Shown here piece by piece: positions 39,560 to 49,191 of a stretch of 64,000 nt of DNA. The notes beneath the pieces were generated by a model that saw only the letters and a list, made by a program, of their open reading frames with translations, was not told the origin of the DNA and searched no databases. The DNA comes from Cognatilysobacter xinjiangensis (GTDB lineage Bacteria; Pseudomonadota; Gammaproteobacteria; Xanthomonadales; Xanthomonadaceae). The position numbers and the translations under genes are program-made. The stretch is taken from contig NZ_BMXY01000001.1 in NCBI RefSeq assembly GCF_014651995.1, positions 434,001-498,000 on the forward strand. The letters are read 5' to 3'. Every line of letters begins with the position of its first letter. The stretch's first letter is position 1.

Positions 39560-41613
39560 CACGCAGCGCCTGCCCGGGCCGCATAGCCCGTCTCGCGCGT
39601 GGTCGGCGTGCCGCTGCTGCGCGCGGCGAGCATCGCGCGCAGCCCGAAGAACACCGTCGCCAGCAGTACCGCGACGAACAGCAGGCAGAGCGCCGCATCG
39701 AGGTGGTTGTTGAAGGCCACGCGCTGCATGTCGGCCAGCGACTTCGCCGGCGCCAGCACCTCGCCGCGCGCGGTGGCTTCCGAGAACTTCCGCGCCGCTG
39801 CGAGGAAACCGATCTTCGGGTCGGGGTGGAACAGCTTCTGCGCGCCTGCGGTCAGCGTGCAGACCAGCAGCCAGAGCGTCGCGATGCCCGGGATCCAGAG
39901 GTAGCGCTCGCGCTTCATGCGCACCAGCACCACGCAGCAGAACACCAGCGCGATGCCGGCCAGCATCTGGTTGGCGATGCCGAACAGCGGCCACAGCGTG
40001 TTGATGCCGCCCAGCGGATCGACCACGCCCTGGTAGAGGAACCAGCCCCAGCCGCCGACCGCGAGCGCGGTGCACAGCAGGTTGCCGGCCCAGCTTTCCG
40101 TCTCGCGCAGGCGCGGCACCGCGAGACCCGCGATCTCCTGGAACATAAAGCGCGCCACGCGCGTGCCGGCGTCGATGGTGGTCAGGATGAACAGCGCCTC
40201 GAACAGGATCGCGTAGTGGTACCAGAAGGCCATCATGCGGTCGCCGCCGCCCAGGCCCGCGAGGATCTGCGCCATGCCGACCGCGAGGGTCGGCGCGCCG
40301 CCGGTGCGCGACAGCACGGTCTCCTCGCCGATGCGCTGCGCGGTGGTCGCGAGCACATCAGGCGTGATCGCGAAGCCCCAGGCATTGATCGCCGCCGACG
40401 CCGATTCCAGCGTCGTGCCGAGCGCCGCGGCAGGTGCGTTCATCGCGAAGTAAAGGCCCGGCTGCAGCACGCAGGCGGCGACAAGCGCCATCACCGCGAC
40501 GAAGGCCTCCATCAGCATCGCGCCGTAGCCGATGAAGGGAATGTCGCGCTCGCTGCCGATCATCTTCGGCGTCGTACCCGAGCTGATCAGCGCGTGGAAG
40601 CCGGACACGGCGCCGCAGGCGATGGTGATGAACAGGAACGGGAACAGCTGGCCGGAGAACACCGGCCCCGTGCCGTCGACGAAGCGCGTCACCGCCGGCA
40701 TGCGCAGCTCGGGCATGGCGATGAGAATGGCGAGCGCGAGACTGACGATCGTGCCGATCTTGAGGAAGGTCGACAGGTAGTCGCGCGGCGCGAGCAGCAG
40801 CCAGACCGGCAATACCGAGGCGACGAAGCCGTAGCCGATCAGCAGCCAGGCCAGCGTCGTGCCCTCGAGGCGGAACAGCGCGCTCCACTGCGCATCGGCC
40901 GCCACGTGCCCGCCGGCCCATATCGACGCGAGCAGCAGCACGAGGCCGATCAGCGAGACCTCGAGGATGCGGCCCGGCCGCAGCCAGCGCAGGTAGACGC
41001 CCATCAGCAGCGCGATCGGGATCGTCATCGCGACGGTGAACGTGCCCCAAGGGCTCTGCGCGAGCGCCTTCACCACGACCAGCGCCAGCACCGCGAGCAG
41101 GATCAGCATGATCGCGGCGATGCCGAACATCGACACCACGCCGGCGGCATTGCCCATCTCGCTGCGGATCATTTCGCCGAGCGAGCGCCCGTCGCGGCGG
41201 GTCGAGAAGAACAGCACCAGCATGTCCTGCACGGCACCGGCGAACACCACGCCGAAGAGGATCCAGAGCGTGCCCGGCAGGTAGCCCATCTGCGCGGCCA
41301 GCACCGGACCGACCAACGGACCCGCGCCGGCGATCGCCGCGAAGTGGTGGCCGAACAGCACGCTGCGCTCGGTAGGCACGTAGTCGAGCCCGTCGTTGCG
41401 GCGGTGCGCGGGCGTGACGCGCGCGGGGTCGATGCCGATGGCGGAGGCGACGTAGCGCGAATAGAAGCGGTGCGCGAGGAAGAAGGTGCAGGCCGATGCG
41501 GCGACCAGCCACATCGCGCTCACCGTCTCGCCGCGATGCAGCGCCAGCACCGCGAGCGACGCCACGGCGACGATCGCCAGTCCCGCCCAGAAAAGTCCCG
41601 CCAGTCCCCGCAT
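39559..41613 (-). CDS. cstA: Carbon starvation protein A transporter
   Basis: A 684-residue polytopic inner-membrane protein of the CstA family. Recognisable stretches are VPTERSVLFGHHFAAIAGAGPLVGP, YLPGTLWILFGVVFAGAVQD, and SGTTPKMI with long hydrophobic helices. Family members import pyruvate or small peptides, often under carbon limitation. The ATG at 41613 has GGAGGT upstream; upstream in-frame sequence is not CstA-like. It is paired with the YbdD-type gene. Confidence 0.93.
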   Translation of the reverse strand: MRGLAGLFWAGLAIVAVASLAVLALHRGETVSAMWLVAASACTFFLAHRFYSRYVASAIGIDPARVTPAHRRNDGLDYVPTERSVLFGHHFAAIAGAGPLVGPVLAAQMGYLPGTLWILFGVVFAGAVQDMLVLFFSTRRDGRSLGEMIRSEMGNAAGVVSMFGIAAIMLILLAVLALVVVKALAQSPWGTFTVAMTIPIALLMGVYLRWLRPGRILEVSLIGLVLLLASIWAGGHVAADAQWSALFRLEGTTLAWLLIGYGFVASVLPVWLLLAPRDYLSTFLKIGTIVSLALAILIAMPELRMPAVTRFVDGTGPVFSGQLFPFLFITIACGAVSGFHALISSGTTPKMIGSERDIPFIGYGAMLMEAFVAVMALVAACVLQPGLYFAMNAPAAALGTTLESASAAINAWGFAITPDVLATTAQRIGEETVLSRTGGAPTLAVGMAQILAGLGGGDRMMAFWYHYAILFEALFILTTIDAGTRVARFMFQEIAGLAVPRLRETESWAGNLLCTALAVGGWGWFLYQGVVDPLGGINTLWPLFGIANQMLAGIALVFCCVVLVRMKRERYLWIPGIATLWLLVCTLTAGAQKLFHPDPKIGFLAAARKFSEATARGEVLAPAKSLADMQRVAFNNHLDAALCLLFVAVLLATVFFGLRAMLAARSSGTPTTRETGYAARAGAA

Positions 41614-41695
41614 GCCGCACCTCCCCGTGGAGCGGCGAGCGTCGCGCAGCCGGGCGGCAGGGGTCAATGTGCGCCGCGGCAGCGGCGTGCGGGCG

Positions 41696-42685
41696 CTACA
41701 GCCAACGCGCCTTCTTGAACTTCCAGTACAGCAGGCCGCAGATGCCTGCCATTGCACCGATCAGCGCGGCGTAGCTCCAGCGGCCGTGCAGTTCGGGCAT
41801 GTGCTCGAAGTTCATGCCGTACCAGCTCGCCACCAGCGTCGGCGCCGCGAGCAGCGAGGCCCAGGCACCGAGCCGCTTCACGATCTCGCCCTGCTGCACC
41901 GTCACCAGCGAGAGGTTCACCGACATCGCGGCGGTCAGCATCTCGCGCAGCGTCTCGGTGCTGGAATCGATGCGGATGGCGTGGTCGTGCACGTCGCGCA
42001 GGTAGGGCTGGATGGCGGCATCCACCAGCGGCGAAGGCGACCGCGCGAGGTGGCTGACGATGTCCTGCAGCGGCGCGACGGCCATGCGCAACTGGGTGAG
42101 GTCGCGCTTCAGCCAGTACAGGCGCTCGATGGTGCCCTTGCGGAACTCGGCGGCGAAGATGTCCTTTTCCAGCTCGCCCAGCAGACGGTCGTACTCGTCG
42201 ACGATCGGCATGTAGTTGTCGACGATGAGGTCCAGCACCACGTACAGCGCCGCGCCCGGGCCGTGCACGAGCATCGTCTTCTCGCGCTCCAGGCGCGCAC
42301 GCGCCGGCGCGTAGCTGGTCGAGGCGCCGTGGCGCACCGTCACGATGTAGCGCGGACCGACGAAGATGTGCGTCTCGCCGAAGCGGATGGTGCCGTCGCT
42401 GACATGCGCGGTATGTACGGCGATGAACATCGAATCGCCATAGCCCTCGAATTTCGGCCGCTGGTGCGCGTTCTGCGCGTCCTCGACGGCGAGGGGATGC
42501 AGGCCGAACTCCTCCTGCAGCGTCGCGAGTACGGCCGCGCCCGGCTCGTACAGTCCGACCCATACGAAGCTGCCGTCGTCGACCGCGAGCACCTCGCTGA
42601 TCTGCTCGAGGTCGATGTCCACGCGCTCGCCCTGCGCCGTGTACGCGGCGCAGTTGACGACGCAGCGGGTAAGGGCCGGATCCAT
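41696..42685 (-). CDS. corA: CorA family magnesium/cobalt transporter
   Basis: A 329-residue CorA-type channel: a cytosolic N-terminal domain with LHPLAVEDAQNAHQRPKFEGYG, then two C-terminal transmembrane helices with the selectivity motif YGMN (WYGMNFEHMPE) between them. The C-terminus is Lys/Arg-rich (FKKARWL). Substrate is likely Mg2+ or a related divalent ion. The ATG shares one base with the stop of the upstream DUF4105 gene, and both follow corC. Confidence 0.92.
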   Translation of the reverse strand: MDPALTRCVVNCAAYTAQGERVDIDLEQISEVLAVDDGSFVWVGLYEPGAAVLATLQEEFGLHPLAVEDAQNAHQRPKFEGYGDSMFIAVHTAHVSDGTIRFGETHIFVGPRYIVTVRHGASTSYAPARARLEREKTMLVHGPGAALYVVLDLIVDNYMPIVDEYDRLLGELEKDIFAAEFRKGTIERLYWLKRDLTQLRMAVAPLQDIVSHLARSPSPLVDAAIQPYLRDVHDHAIRIDSSTETLREMLTAAMSVNLSLVTVQQGEIVKRLGAWASLLAAPTLVASWYGMNFEHMPELHGRWSYAALIGAMAGICGLLYWKFKKARWL

Positions 42686-43872
42686 CAGGCGTCGGGTGCG
42701 GCGCCGCGCCTGCGCAGCGCGGCGCCGAGGCCGAGGTGCAGCGGCAGCAGCAGCGCGATCCAGCGTGCGTTGGCCTGCGCGCCGGGCTCCAGCCACGAGG
42801 CGAACATCGCGACCAGCGCGAGCGTGGCGAGGAGCGGCAGCATGCGCTGCATCAGCGGCCCGGATGCGCGGCCGCGCAGCAGTCGCACGGCGCCCGGCAA
42901 CGCCAGCAGGCCCAGCGGGCTGACCAGCAGCAGGTTGCGGTTGGCCCAGGCGAACTCGTGCGCGGTGCCCAGCCAGAGGTAGAGCATCAGCAGGCCGAGC
43001 AGACCCGACACCAGCCAGAACGCGAACGCGAAACCGGCGACGAAGCGCGTGCGGCGTGCGGCGATCAGCGCCGCCGCCAGCGCGATGCCCGCCAGCAGCC
43101 ACGGCCAGGTGGCGCGCGGCGCGTCGGCCGGCTCCGGCGCGATGCGATGCGGCAGCACGCTTTCCTCCGCCACGACGATAGGCCGGCCATCGACCTGCAC
43201 CTCGCGCAGCGCGTCGGCGAGGTGCATCGGCACGAAGGCCTCGTCCCAGAGCGAGAGCGGGCGGTCGGCGCGCGGGCCGAGGCCGAGGTCGAAACCCAGC
43301 CACATCCATGGTGCGGGCGACGCGAGCCGTACCGATTCGCTGCGATAGCTGCTGCCGTGCGAGCGCCCCGCGAGCTGGCGATGCAGCGCGCCGCCCAGCG
43401 CGCGGTCGAGCATGTCGCGCACGCGCGTGGCGCAGTTGTCGCGGAAGTAGTCGTAGCCGTAGGCGGCGTTCTCGGGCTTCGCGTTCTCGGCGAGCGCGGC
43501 GGCGAGCGAGTCCGCCTGCGCGTCGGTCAGGCGCAGCCACTGGATCGAGACGCCGCGGCCCTCGGCCCGGTACGTCGCCATGTCTTCCTCGAAGGGCAGG
43601 GCGACCAGCCGGTAGCGCATCACGCCGCGCACGAAGTTCCCGACGAAGTCGGGCTCGCTCGGGTCGAAGAAGCCGTAGTTGTAGGAGGTCGCGGCGCCGC
43701 TGGCAGGGTCGACCACGACGATCGCGTCATGGCCGAAACGCTCCCAGAACACCTCGCCCGGCTGCATGGTGACGACGCCGATGCGCGGCGCGGCGAACGT
43801 CGCGAGCGGCGCCAGCAGCAGGACGAGCAGCGCGAGCAGGCGGCCTGCGAGGCCGCGATCAACCCTCGCCAT
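42685..43872 (-). CDS. DUF4105 / Lnb N-terminal periplasmic domain membrane protein
   Basis: A 395-residue protein. Residues 1-28 are a signal peptide or anchor, residues 30-250 a periplasmic DUF4105 domain with conserved FGHDAI (His48) and DNCATRVRDML (Cys147), and residues 257-386 five hydrophobic helices. This layout matches Lnb, an alternative lipoprotein N-acyltransferase first described in Bacteroides, as I recall it. It follows corC, overlapping it by 14 bases, where many proteobacteria have lnt. Acyltransferase activity is inferred; the family may also hold other functions. Confidence 0.8.
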   Translation of the reverse strand: MARVDRGLAGRLLALLVLLLAPLATFAAPRIGVVTMQPGEVFWERFGHDAIVVVDPASGAATSYNYGFFDPSEPDFVGNFVRGVMRYRLVALPFEEDMATYRAEGRGVSIQWLRLTDAQADSLAAALAENAKPENAAYGYDYFRDNCATRVRDMLDRALGGALHRQLAGRSHGSSYRSESVRLASPAPWMWLGFDLGLGPRADRPLSLWDEAFVPMHLADALREVQVDGRPIVVAEESVLPHRIAPEPADAPRATWPWLLAGIALAAALIAARRTRFVAGFAFAFWLVSGLLGLLMLYLWLGTAHEFAWANRNLLLVSPLGLLALPGAVRLLRGRASGPLMQRMLPLLATLALVAMFASWLEPGAQANARWIALLLPLHLGLGAALRRRGAAPDA

Positions 43873-44722
43873 GCACGCCCACGTGGAAGGCGTGCACGCG
43901 ACGCGCGTCGGCGCCGGCGACGCGGAACACGAAGCGGCCCAGGGCGAGTTCCTCGCCGGCCTCGGGCAGGTGCCCGATCGCCGCGGTCACGAGCCCGCCG
44001 ATGGTGTCGTACTCGTCCTCGTCGAAGTCCGCGCCGAAGCGCTCGTTGAAGTCCTCGATCGGCGTCAGCGCGTCGACCACGAACTGGCCGTCGGCCTGCG
44101 CCGCGATCAGCGCATTCGGGTCCTGCGCGTCGTCGTGCTCGTCGTCGATCTCGCCGACGATCTGTTCCAGTACGTCTTCGATCGTGATCAGCCCGGCGAC
44201 GCCGCCGTGCTCGTCGATGACGATCGCCATATGGTTGCGCGAATGGCGGAACTCGCGCAGCAGCAGGTCGAGACGCTTGGACTCGGGAATCAGCAGCGCC
44301 GGGCGCAGCAGCTCGTGCACGCTGGCCGGCCCGTGATCGCTGACCACGCCGCGCAGCAGGTCCTTGGCCAGCAGCACGCCGAGCACCTCGTCGCGGTCCT
44401 CGCCGTGCACCGGGAAACGCGAATGGCCGGACTCGACGACCATCTTCATCAGGTCGAGGAAGCGGGCGTCGGCGGGCAGGGACACCATCTGCGAGCGCGG
44501 GATCATCACGTCGCCGACGGTCATGTCCGACACCGCGATCGCGCCTTCCATCATGCGCAGCGTGTCGGCCTCGATCAGCCCGTCGTTCTGCGCGTCGCGC
44601 AGCAGCTCGACGAGGTCCTCGCGGGTCGACGGCTCGCCCGACAGAGCGGAGCTGATCCGGTCGAACCAGGAACGGCGGTCGCTGCCGCGTTCGTGAGGGG
44701 TACTACTGTCGTCCTCGGACAT
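43859..44722 (-). CDS. corC: CorC family protein (CBS pair, HlyC/CorC domain)
   Basis: A 287-residue soluble CorC. Two CBS domains (MIPRSQMVSLPADARFLDL to LLREFRHSRNHMAIVIDEHGG) are followed by the CorC_HlyC domain. The N-terminal DUF21 membrane part of the HlyC type is absent, as in E. coli YbeX. It is linked with Mg2+/Co2+ handling and ribosome homeostasis through the ybeZ-ybeY-ybeX group. The ATG at 44722 (MSEDDSST) has AAGAAG upstream. Confidence 0.92.
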   Translation of the reverse strand: MSEDDSSTPHERGSDRRSWFDRISSALSGEPSTREDLVELLRDAQNDGLIEADTLRMMEGAIAVSDMTVGDVMIPRSQMVSLPADARFLDLMKMVVESGHSRFPVHGEDRDEVLGVLLAKDLLRGVVSDHGPASVHELLRPALLIPESKRLDLLLREFRHSRNHMAIVIDEHGGVAGLITIEDVLEQIVGEIDDEHDDAQDPNALIAAQADGQFVVDALTPIEDFNERFGADFDEDEYDTIGGLVTAAIGHLPEAGEELALGRFVFRVAGADARRVHAFHVGVHGEG

Positions 44723-44833
44723 GTCTTCTTTCGGGTACGCCGCTCGGGGCGACGGGAGCCAGTCTAGCCGGTCGGGGCGACCGGTCCGTCGACATGGGGT
44801 CGCCAGCGGCCGTATCAAGCCGCCCGGCGGCGG

Positions 44834-45301
44834 TCAGTACGGGTCGGCGATGCCCAGCCCGGCGAGGATCTCGCGCTCGCGGGCTTCCATCGCTTCGGCC
44901 TCGTCGTCGGCCTCGTGGTCCCAGCCCAGCAGATGCAGCGTGCCGTGGACGACGAGGTGCGCCCAGTGGTCGGCCGGGCGCTTGCCCTGCTCGGCGGCCT
45001 CGCGTGCGACGACCTCCGCGCAGATCACCAGGTCGCCGAGCAGCGGCAGCTCGACGTCCTCCGGCAGCCCTTCCGGCAACTCGGCCGGGAAACTCAGCAC
45101 GTTGGTCGCGTAGTCCTTGCCGCGATAGGTGCGATTGAGCTTGCGGCCCTCGTCCGGGCCGACGATGCGGATCGCCATTTCGGCCGGCGCGTCACGATCG
45201 GCCAGCGCGGCCGCCACCCACTTCCGGAAGCTCGCGGAGGAGGGCACGCCCTTGCGCGCTGCGGCGTAGGTCACCGTTACGTCGGGTGCGTACTGGCTCA
45301 T
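44834..45301 (-). CDS. ybeY: Endoribonuclease YbeY
   Basis: A 155-residue metal-dependent RNase for 16S rRNA 3' maturation and ribosome quality control. The motif [11 protein letters not shown] holds the three metal-binding histidines. Length is normal. The ATG overlaps the stop of the upstream unknown gene by 4 bases, so it is read as part of the ybeZ operon. Confidence 0.95.
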   Translation of the reverse strand: MSQYAPDVTVTYAAARKGVPSSASFRKWVAAALADRDAPAEMAIRIVGPDEGRKLNRTYRGKDYATNVLSFPAELPEGLPEDVELPLLGDLVICAEVVAREAAEQGKRPADHWAHLVVHGTLHLLGWDHEADDEAEAMEAREREILAGLGIADPY

Positions 45302-46161
45302 CTCGACTTCCAGTCGTCGGGCTCGAAGGCGATTTCGATGACGTCGCGATCGCCCGTGTCCGCTTTTTCTTTGGCGTACCGCTTCGCTGGCACGCAGTTC
45401 TCGTCGACGCCACGCGCGGCGTCCATGGCGATCTGCTGCATCAGCGCCGCCACCTGCTTGTCGGGATCCTTTTCCGAGACGTCCAGCGCGATGGTCCGTT
45501 CGGAGCAGGCGCCGTCATGCATGACCTCGATCGCGGGGATCAGCGTCTTCAGCGCGTCGTCGGTAAAGGCATCGAAGGCGTCGGCCTCGATCATGTCGGT
45601 CGGCATGGTCAGCCGCCCCTTGAAGAAATAGAGCTGCTTGTAGGCCAGAACACCTGCCGAGCGCTGGGCCTGCTCGCCCTTGCGGTAGCCGAGCAGCAGG
45701 CTGCGTCCTACGAGCGGCTCGCGCGTGAGCACGGCGGCTATGCCGGGCGCGAGCTCGTCGCTGCCGGAAGCCGAAGGCCGCATGCCGGGGTCGAGTTCGA
45801 GGGTCCGAACGGCCACCACGGCCGGATCGCTGTAATAGCCGGCCTTCGCGGCCAGACCCAGCGAGTCCCGCAGTTCCTTTTCCTCGGCGTCGAGCGCGTC
45901 CTTCGCGTCCATTCGCCCCGCCGGATAGACGAAGACATCGATCGGTACGGTTGGATGGCGCGAACCGAAATAGCGCAACCTCACGCCGGCAAAGCGGTTC
46001 GAAGGATCGTAGCCGTGATCGGCTAGGCGGTAATCACCGACGACACGCGGCGCGAGCACGAGGCTCCGGGCGATGAAGGGCGCCTTGGCCTCCTTCGCGG
46101 GAGACGGGCCGGCGATCGCGCCGAGCGCGACTGCCAGAAGTGGAACGATCCAAGCGCGCAT
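45298..46161 (-). CDS. Exported protein of unknown function between phoH and ybeY
   Basis: A 287-residue protein with a signal peptide ([22 protein letters not shown]). I do not recognise a family. The mature part has an [10 protein letters not shown] strand region, a central [10 protein letters not shown] helix, and two cysteines (GACSERT and ENCVPAK) that could form a disulfide. It overlaps ybeY by 4 bases and follows the phoH-like gene by 26 bases, splitting a usually adjacent pair. It is probably co-transcribed with the RNA-metabolism genes; function unknown. Confidence 0.75.
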   Translation of the reverse strand: MRAWIVPLLAVALGAIAGPSPAKEAKAPFIARSLVLAPRVVGDYRLADHGYDPSNRFAGVRLRYFGSRHPTVPIDVFVYPAGRMDAKDALDAEEKELRDSLGLAAKAGYYSDPAVVAVRTLELDPGMRPSASGSDELAPGIAAVLTREPLVGRSLLLGYRKGEQAQRSAGVLAYKQLYFFKGRLTMPTDMIEADAFDAFTDDALKTLIPAIEVMHDGACSERTIALDVSEKDPDKQVAALMQQIAMDAARGVDENCVPAKRYAKEKADTGDRDVIEIAFEPDDWKSR

Positions 46162-46187
46162 GCCTTCCCCCTGGGCGGTGCGCCACG

Positions 46188-47159
46188 CTACTCCGGTGTG
46201 GCGGCGTCCCGCGCATCGTAGGCGTTGACGATGCGGGCGACCAGCGGATGGCGCACCACGTCGCGCGATTCGAAGAAGGTGAAGCTGATGCCGTCGACGC
46301 CCTTGAGCACGTCCAGCGCGTCGCGCAGGCCCGACTTCTGCGCCTTCGGCAGGTCGATCTGCGAGAGGTCGCCGGTGACCACGGCGGTGCTGCCGAAGCC
46401 GATGCGGGTCAGGAACATCTTCATCTGCTCGACGGTGGTGTTCTGCGCCTCGTCGAGGATGACGTACGCATCGTTGAGCGTGCGGCCGCGCATGTAGGCC
46501 AGCGGCGCGATCTCGATGACGTTGCGCTCCAGCAGCTTGGCCACCTTCTCGACGCCCAGCATCTCGTACAGCGCGTCGTAAAGCGGACGCAGGTACGGAT
46601 CGACCTTCTGCGAGAGATCGCCCGGCAGGAAGCCGAGCTTCTCGCCGGCCTCGACCGCCGGGCGCACCAGCACGATGCGCTGCACACGGGAGGAATTCAG
46701 CGCCTCGACCGCGCTTGCGACGGCGAGGAATGTCTTGCCGGTACCGGCCGGGCCGATGCCGAAGTTGATGTCGTGCGTGGCGATGGCATGCAGGTATCGC
46801 GCCTGGTTCTCGCCGCGCGCGCGCAGGCTGCCGCGCTTGACGCGGATCACCACCTCCTGCGGCTCCACGGCCTCAGCCATGCGCTGCTCGACGCCCGATT
46901 CGGACAGGCGCAGGTGGATCGCCGGCTCGCTGAGCGTCTCGGTCTCGGTGTCCTGCCAGAGCTCGTGGATCAGCCGGTCGGCATGCTGCGCGGCCTGCGC
47001 CGGGCCGGTCACGCGGAACACGTTGCCGCGGTTGGCGATCTGCACGCCCAAGCGCAATTCGAGCATGCGCAGGTGCGCGTCGAAGGGGCCGGCGAGGTTG
47101 GCGAGCCGCTCGTGGTCGGGCGGGTCGAGGACGAAGTCGCGGTTGAGGTGTTCGGCCAT
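46188..47159 (-). CDS. ybeZ: PhoH family ATPase YbeZ
   Basis: A 323-residue PhoH-like ATPase that partners YbeY. Walker A is [13 protein letters not shown], Walker B is [12 protein letters not shown], and the C-terminal [15 protein letters not shown] fits the family. The N-terminal KH-like region (residues 1-110) is present. It heads a minus-strand group: ybeZ, an unknown gene, ybeY, corC, the DUF4105 gene, corA. Confidence 0.93.
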   Translation of the reverse strand: MAEHLNRDFVLDPPDHERLANLAGPFDAHLRMLELRLGVQIANRGNVFRVTGPAQAAQHADRLIHELWQDTETETLSEPAIHLRLSESGVEQRMAEAVEPQEVVIRVKRGSLRARGENQARYLHAIATHDINFGIGPAGTGKTFLAVASAVEALNSSRVQRIVLVRPAVEAGEKLGFLPGDLSQKVDPYLRPLYDALYEMLGVEKVAKLLERNVIEIAPLAYMRGRTLNDAYVILDEAQNTTVEQMKMFLTRIGFGSTAVVTGDLSQIDLPKAQKSGLRDALDVLKGVDGISFTFFESRDVVRHPLVARIVNAYDARDAATPE

Positions 47160-47275
47160 TCGGAAGCGAGGTCTCGGAGGTTCAGGGGACGATGCACCGG
47201 CCGCCGGCAGCGGCGCGTGAGCTTGCAGCCTGCCGCCGCTTTGCGCAGAGTCGAGCTCCTCTCGGGAAGATCACC

Positions 47276-48952
47276 ATGCGGATAGCGCGGATGCACGAGG
47301 CTGTGCGTGGGCTGGCGATTGTCGCAGCCCTGTGGACAACGGCGGCTGTCGCACAGGTCACGGTGGTCACCGCCGCGAAGGTGCACACCATGGACGCGTC
47401 GCGTCCGCTGGCCTCGGCCTTCGCCTACGACGCCGACGGGCGCCTGCTCGCGGTCGGCGACCGCGACGCGGTCCTCGCCGGCCACCCGGGCGCGCGGCGG
47501 ATCGATCTCGGCGACGCCACCGTCGTCCCCGGCCTGATCGACGCGCACGGCCACGTCGCCAACCTCGGCTACACCTTCCTGCGCGCCGACCTCGTCGGCA
47601 CGCGCAGCAAGGCCGAGGTGATCGAGCGCCTGCGGGCATCGGCGAAGGGCCTCGCGCCGGGCGACTGGCTGCTCGGCCGCGGCTGGGACCAGAACGACTG
47701 GCCCGAGAAGGACTTCCCGACCGCAGCGGACCTCGACGCGGCGTTCCCCGATCGCCCGGTCTGGCTGGGCCGCATCGACGGCCACGCCGGCTGGGCGAAC
47801 TCCGCCGCCCTCCGGGCCGTGACACGCGACCTCGGGGGCAACTGGCAGCCCGACGGCGGCCGCATCCTGCGCACCGGCGGCCGGCCCACCGGCGTCTTCG
47901 TCGACGCCGCGATGGATCTGGTCGATGCCGTCGTGCCGCCGGTCGACGAGGCCACCGCCACGCGCGCGCTCGAACTCGGCATGAAGGCGGCGGTCGAGCA
48001 CGGCCTCACCGGCGTGCATGACGCCGGCGTGTCGCTGGCCGACCTGCGTCGATACCAGCGCCTCGCCGACGCCGGGAAGATGCCGCTGCGCATCGACGCC
48101 ATGGCCGACGGCGACGGCGAGTCCTTCGGCTGGCTCTGCGAGAAGGGCCTGTACCGGCATCCCGGCGGCCGCCTGCAGATGCGCGCGGTCAAGCTCTACA
48201 TCGACGGCGCGTTGGGCAGCCGTGGCGCCGCGCTGATCGAGCCGTATTCCGACGATCACGACACGCACGGGCTGCTGGTAATCGCGCCAACGAAGCTGCG
48301 CGAGGTGGTGGCCCGGGCGCGCGGCTGCGGCGTGCAGGTCGCCACCCACGCGATCGGCGACCGCGGCAACCGCGAGGTGCTCGACGCCTTCGAACAGGCG
48401 CTCGGCACCCATCCGGGCGACCACCGTTGGCGCATCGAGCATGCGCAGGTGCTGGCACCGGCGGACCTGCCGCGGCTCGCGAAGCTCGGGATCATCGCCT
48501 CGATGCAGCCCACACACGCCACCAGCGACATGCCCTGGGCGCAGGACCGCCTCGGCCCGCAGCGCATCGTGGGCTCGTACGCATGGCGGCAGCTGCGCGA
48601 CGCCGGCACGCGGATCGCCCTGGGTTCGGACTTCCCCGTCGAGTCGGTCGATCCGCGCCTCGGGCTCTACGCCGCGGCGACCCGCACGGATGCCGACGGC
48701 CTGCCTGCGGGCGGCTGGCGCCCGGAGGAAAAGCTGACCGCATTCGAGGCCCTGCGCGGCTTCACGCTGGATGCCGCCTACGCCGGGTTCGACGAGGCCC
48801 GGGTCGGCAGCCTCGAAGCGGGCAAGCGCGCGGATTTCGTGGTGCTGGCGGAGGATCCGCTCGCGATCGACCCGTCAGGTCTGAAATCGCTGACCGTGCG
48901 GGCGACCTACGTCGACGGGCGTCCGGTGTTCGAGGCGCCGGCCTCACGCTGA
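47276..48952 (+). CDS. Exported amidohydrolase (YtcJ/amidohydrolase 3 type)
   Basis: A 558-residue amidohydrolase with a signal peptide ending AVA near residue 26. The metal HxH motif is GLIDAHGHVANLG, with later His in ATHAIGDRGNRE and the DFPVESVDPRLG acid. The composition and length fit the YtcJ-like branch of amidohydrolase family 3. The substrate is unknown. GGGAAGA precedes the ATG. The 3' end overlaps the convergent small membrane gene by 46 bases. Confidence 0.87.
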   Translation: MRIARMHEAVRGLAIVAALWTTAAVAQVTVVTAAKVHTMDASRPLASAFAYDADGRLLAVGDRDAVLAGHPGARRIDLGDATVVPGLIDAHGHVANLGYTFLRADLVGTRSKAEVIERLRASAKGLAPGDWLLGRGWDQNDWPEKDFPTAADLDAAFPDRPVWLGRIDGHAGWANSAALRAVTRDLGGNWQPDGGRILRTGGRPTGVFVDAAMDLVDAVVPPVDEATATRALELGMKAAVEHGLTGVHDAGVSLADLRRYQRLADAGKMPLRIDAMADGDGESFGWLCEKGLYRHPGGRLQMRAVKLYIDGALGSRGAALIEPYSDDHDTHGLLVIAPTKLREVVARARGCGVQVATHAIGDRGNREVLDAFEQALGTHPGDHRWRIEHAQVLAPADLPRLAKLGIIASMQPTHATSDMPWAQDRLGPQRIVGSYAWRQLRDAGTRIALGSDFPVESVDPRLGLYAAATRTDADGLPAGGWRPEEKLTAFEALRGFTLDAAYAGFDEARVGSLEAGKRADFVVLAEDPLAIDPSGLKSLTVRATYVDGRPVFEAPASR

Positions 48953-49191
48953 CCGGCGACCAGCCGGCGCCGCTGCTGCAGGTACATGGTGGCGGCGAGC
49001 AGCAGCGCAGTCGCGAAGGCGAGCGTCATCCAGTCGCCGGCCACGAGCGGGGCCGGCCGCAGCGCGGCCCTGACGAAGCGGATCGCGTCGGCGACGCCCA
49101 ACCCGCCGAACAGCAGGGCGAGCCCTCCCAGCGTGCGCGCACGCGGCGCCCCGGCCGGGCCGGTGGCGCCGGATGCATCGTCACGGCTCAC
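48907..49191 (-). CDS. Small two-helix membrane protein coupled to miaB
   Basis: A 94-residue protein with two predicted transmembrane helices ([20 protein letters not shown] and [20 protein letters not shown]) and a basic loop and tail. It starts with GTG overlapping the miaB stop (GTGA), so translation is coupled to miaB. No family is recognised. The overlap with the amidohydrolase 3' end is convergent and does not argue against it. Confidence 0.65.
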   Translation of the reverse strand: MSRDDASGATGPAGAPRARTLGGLALLFGGLGVADAIRFVRAALRPAPLVAGDWMTLAFATALLLAATMYLQQRRRLVAGQREAGASNTGRPST

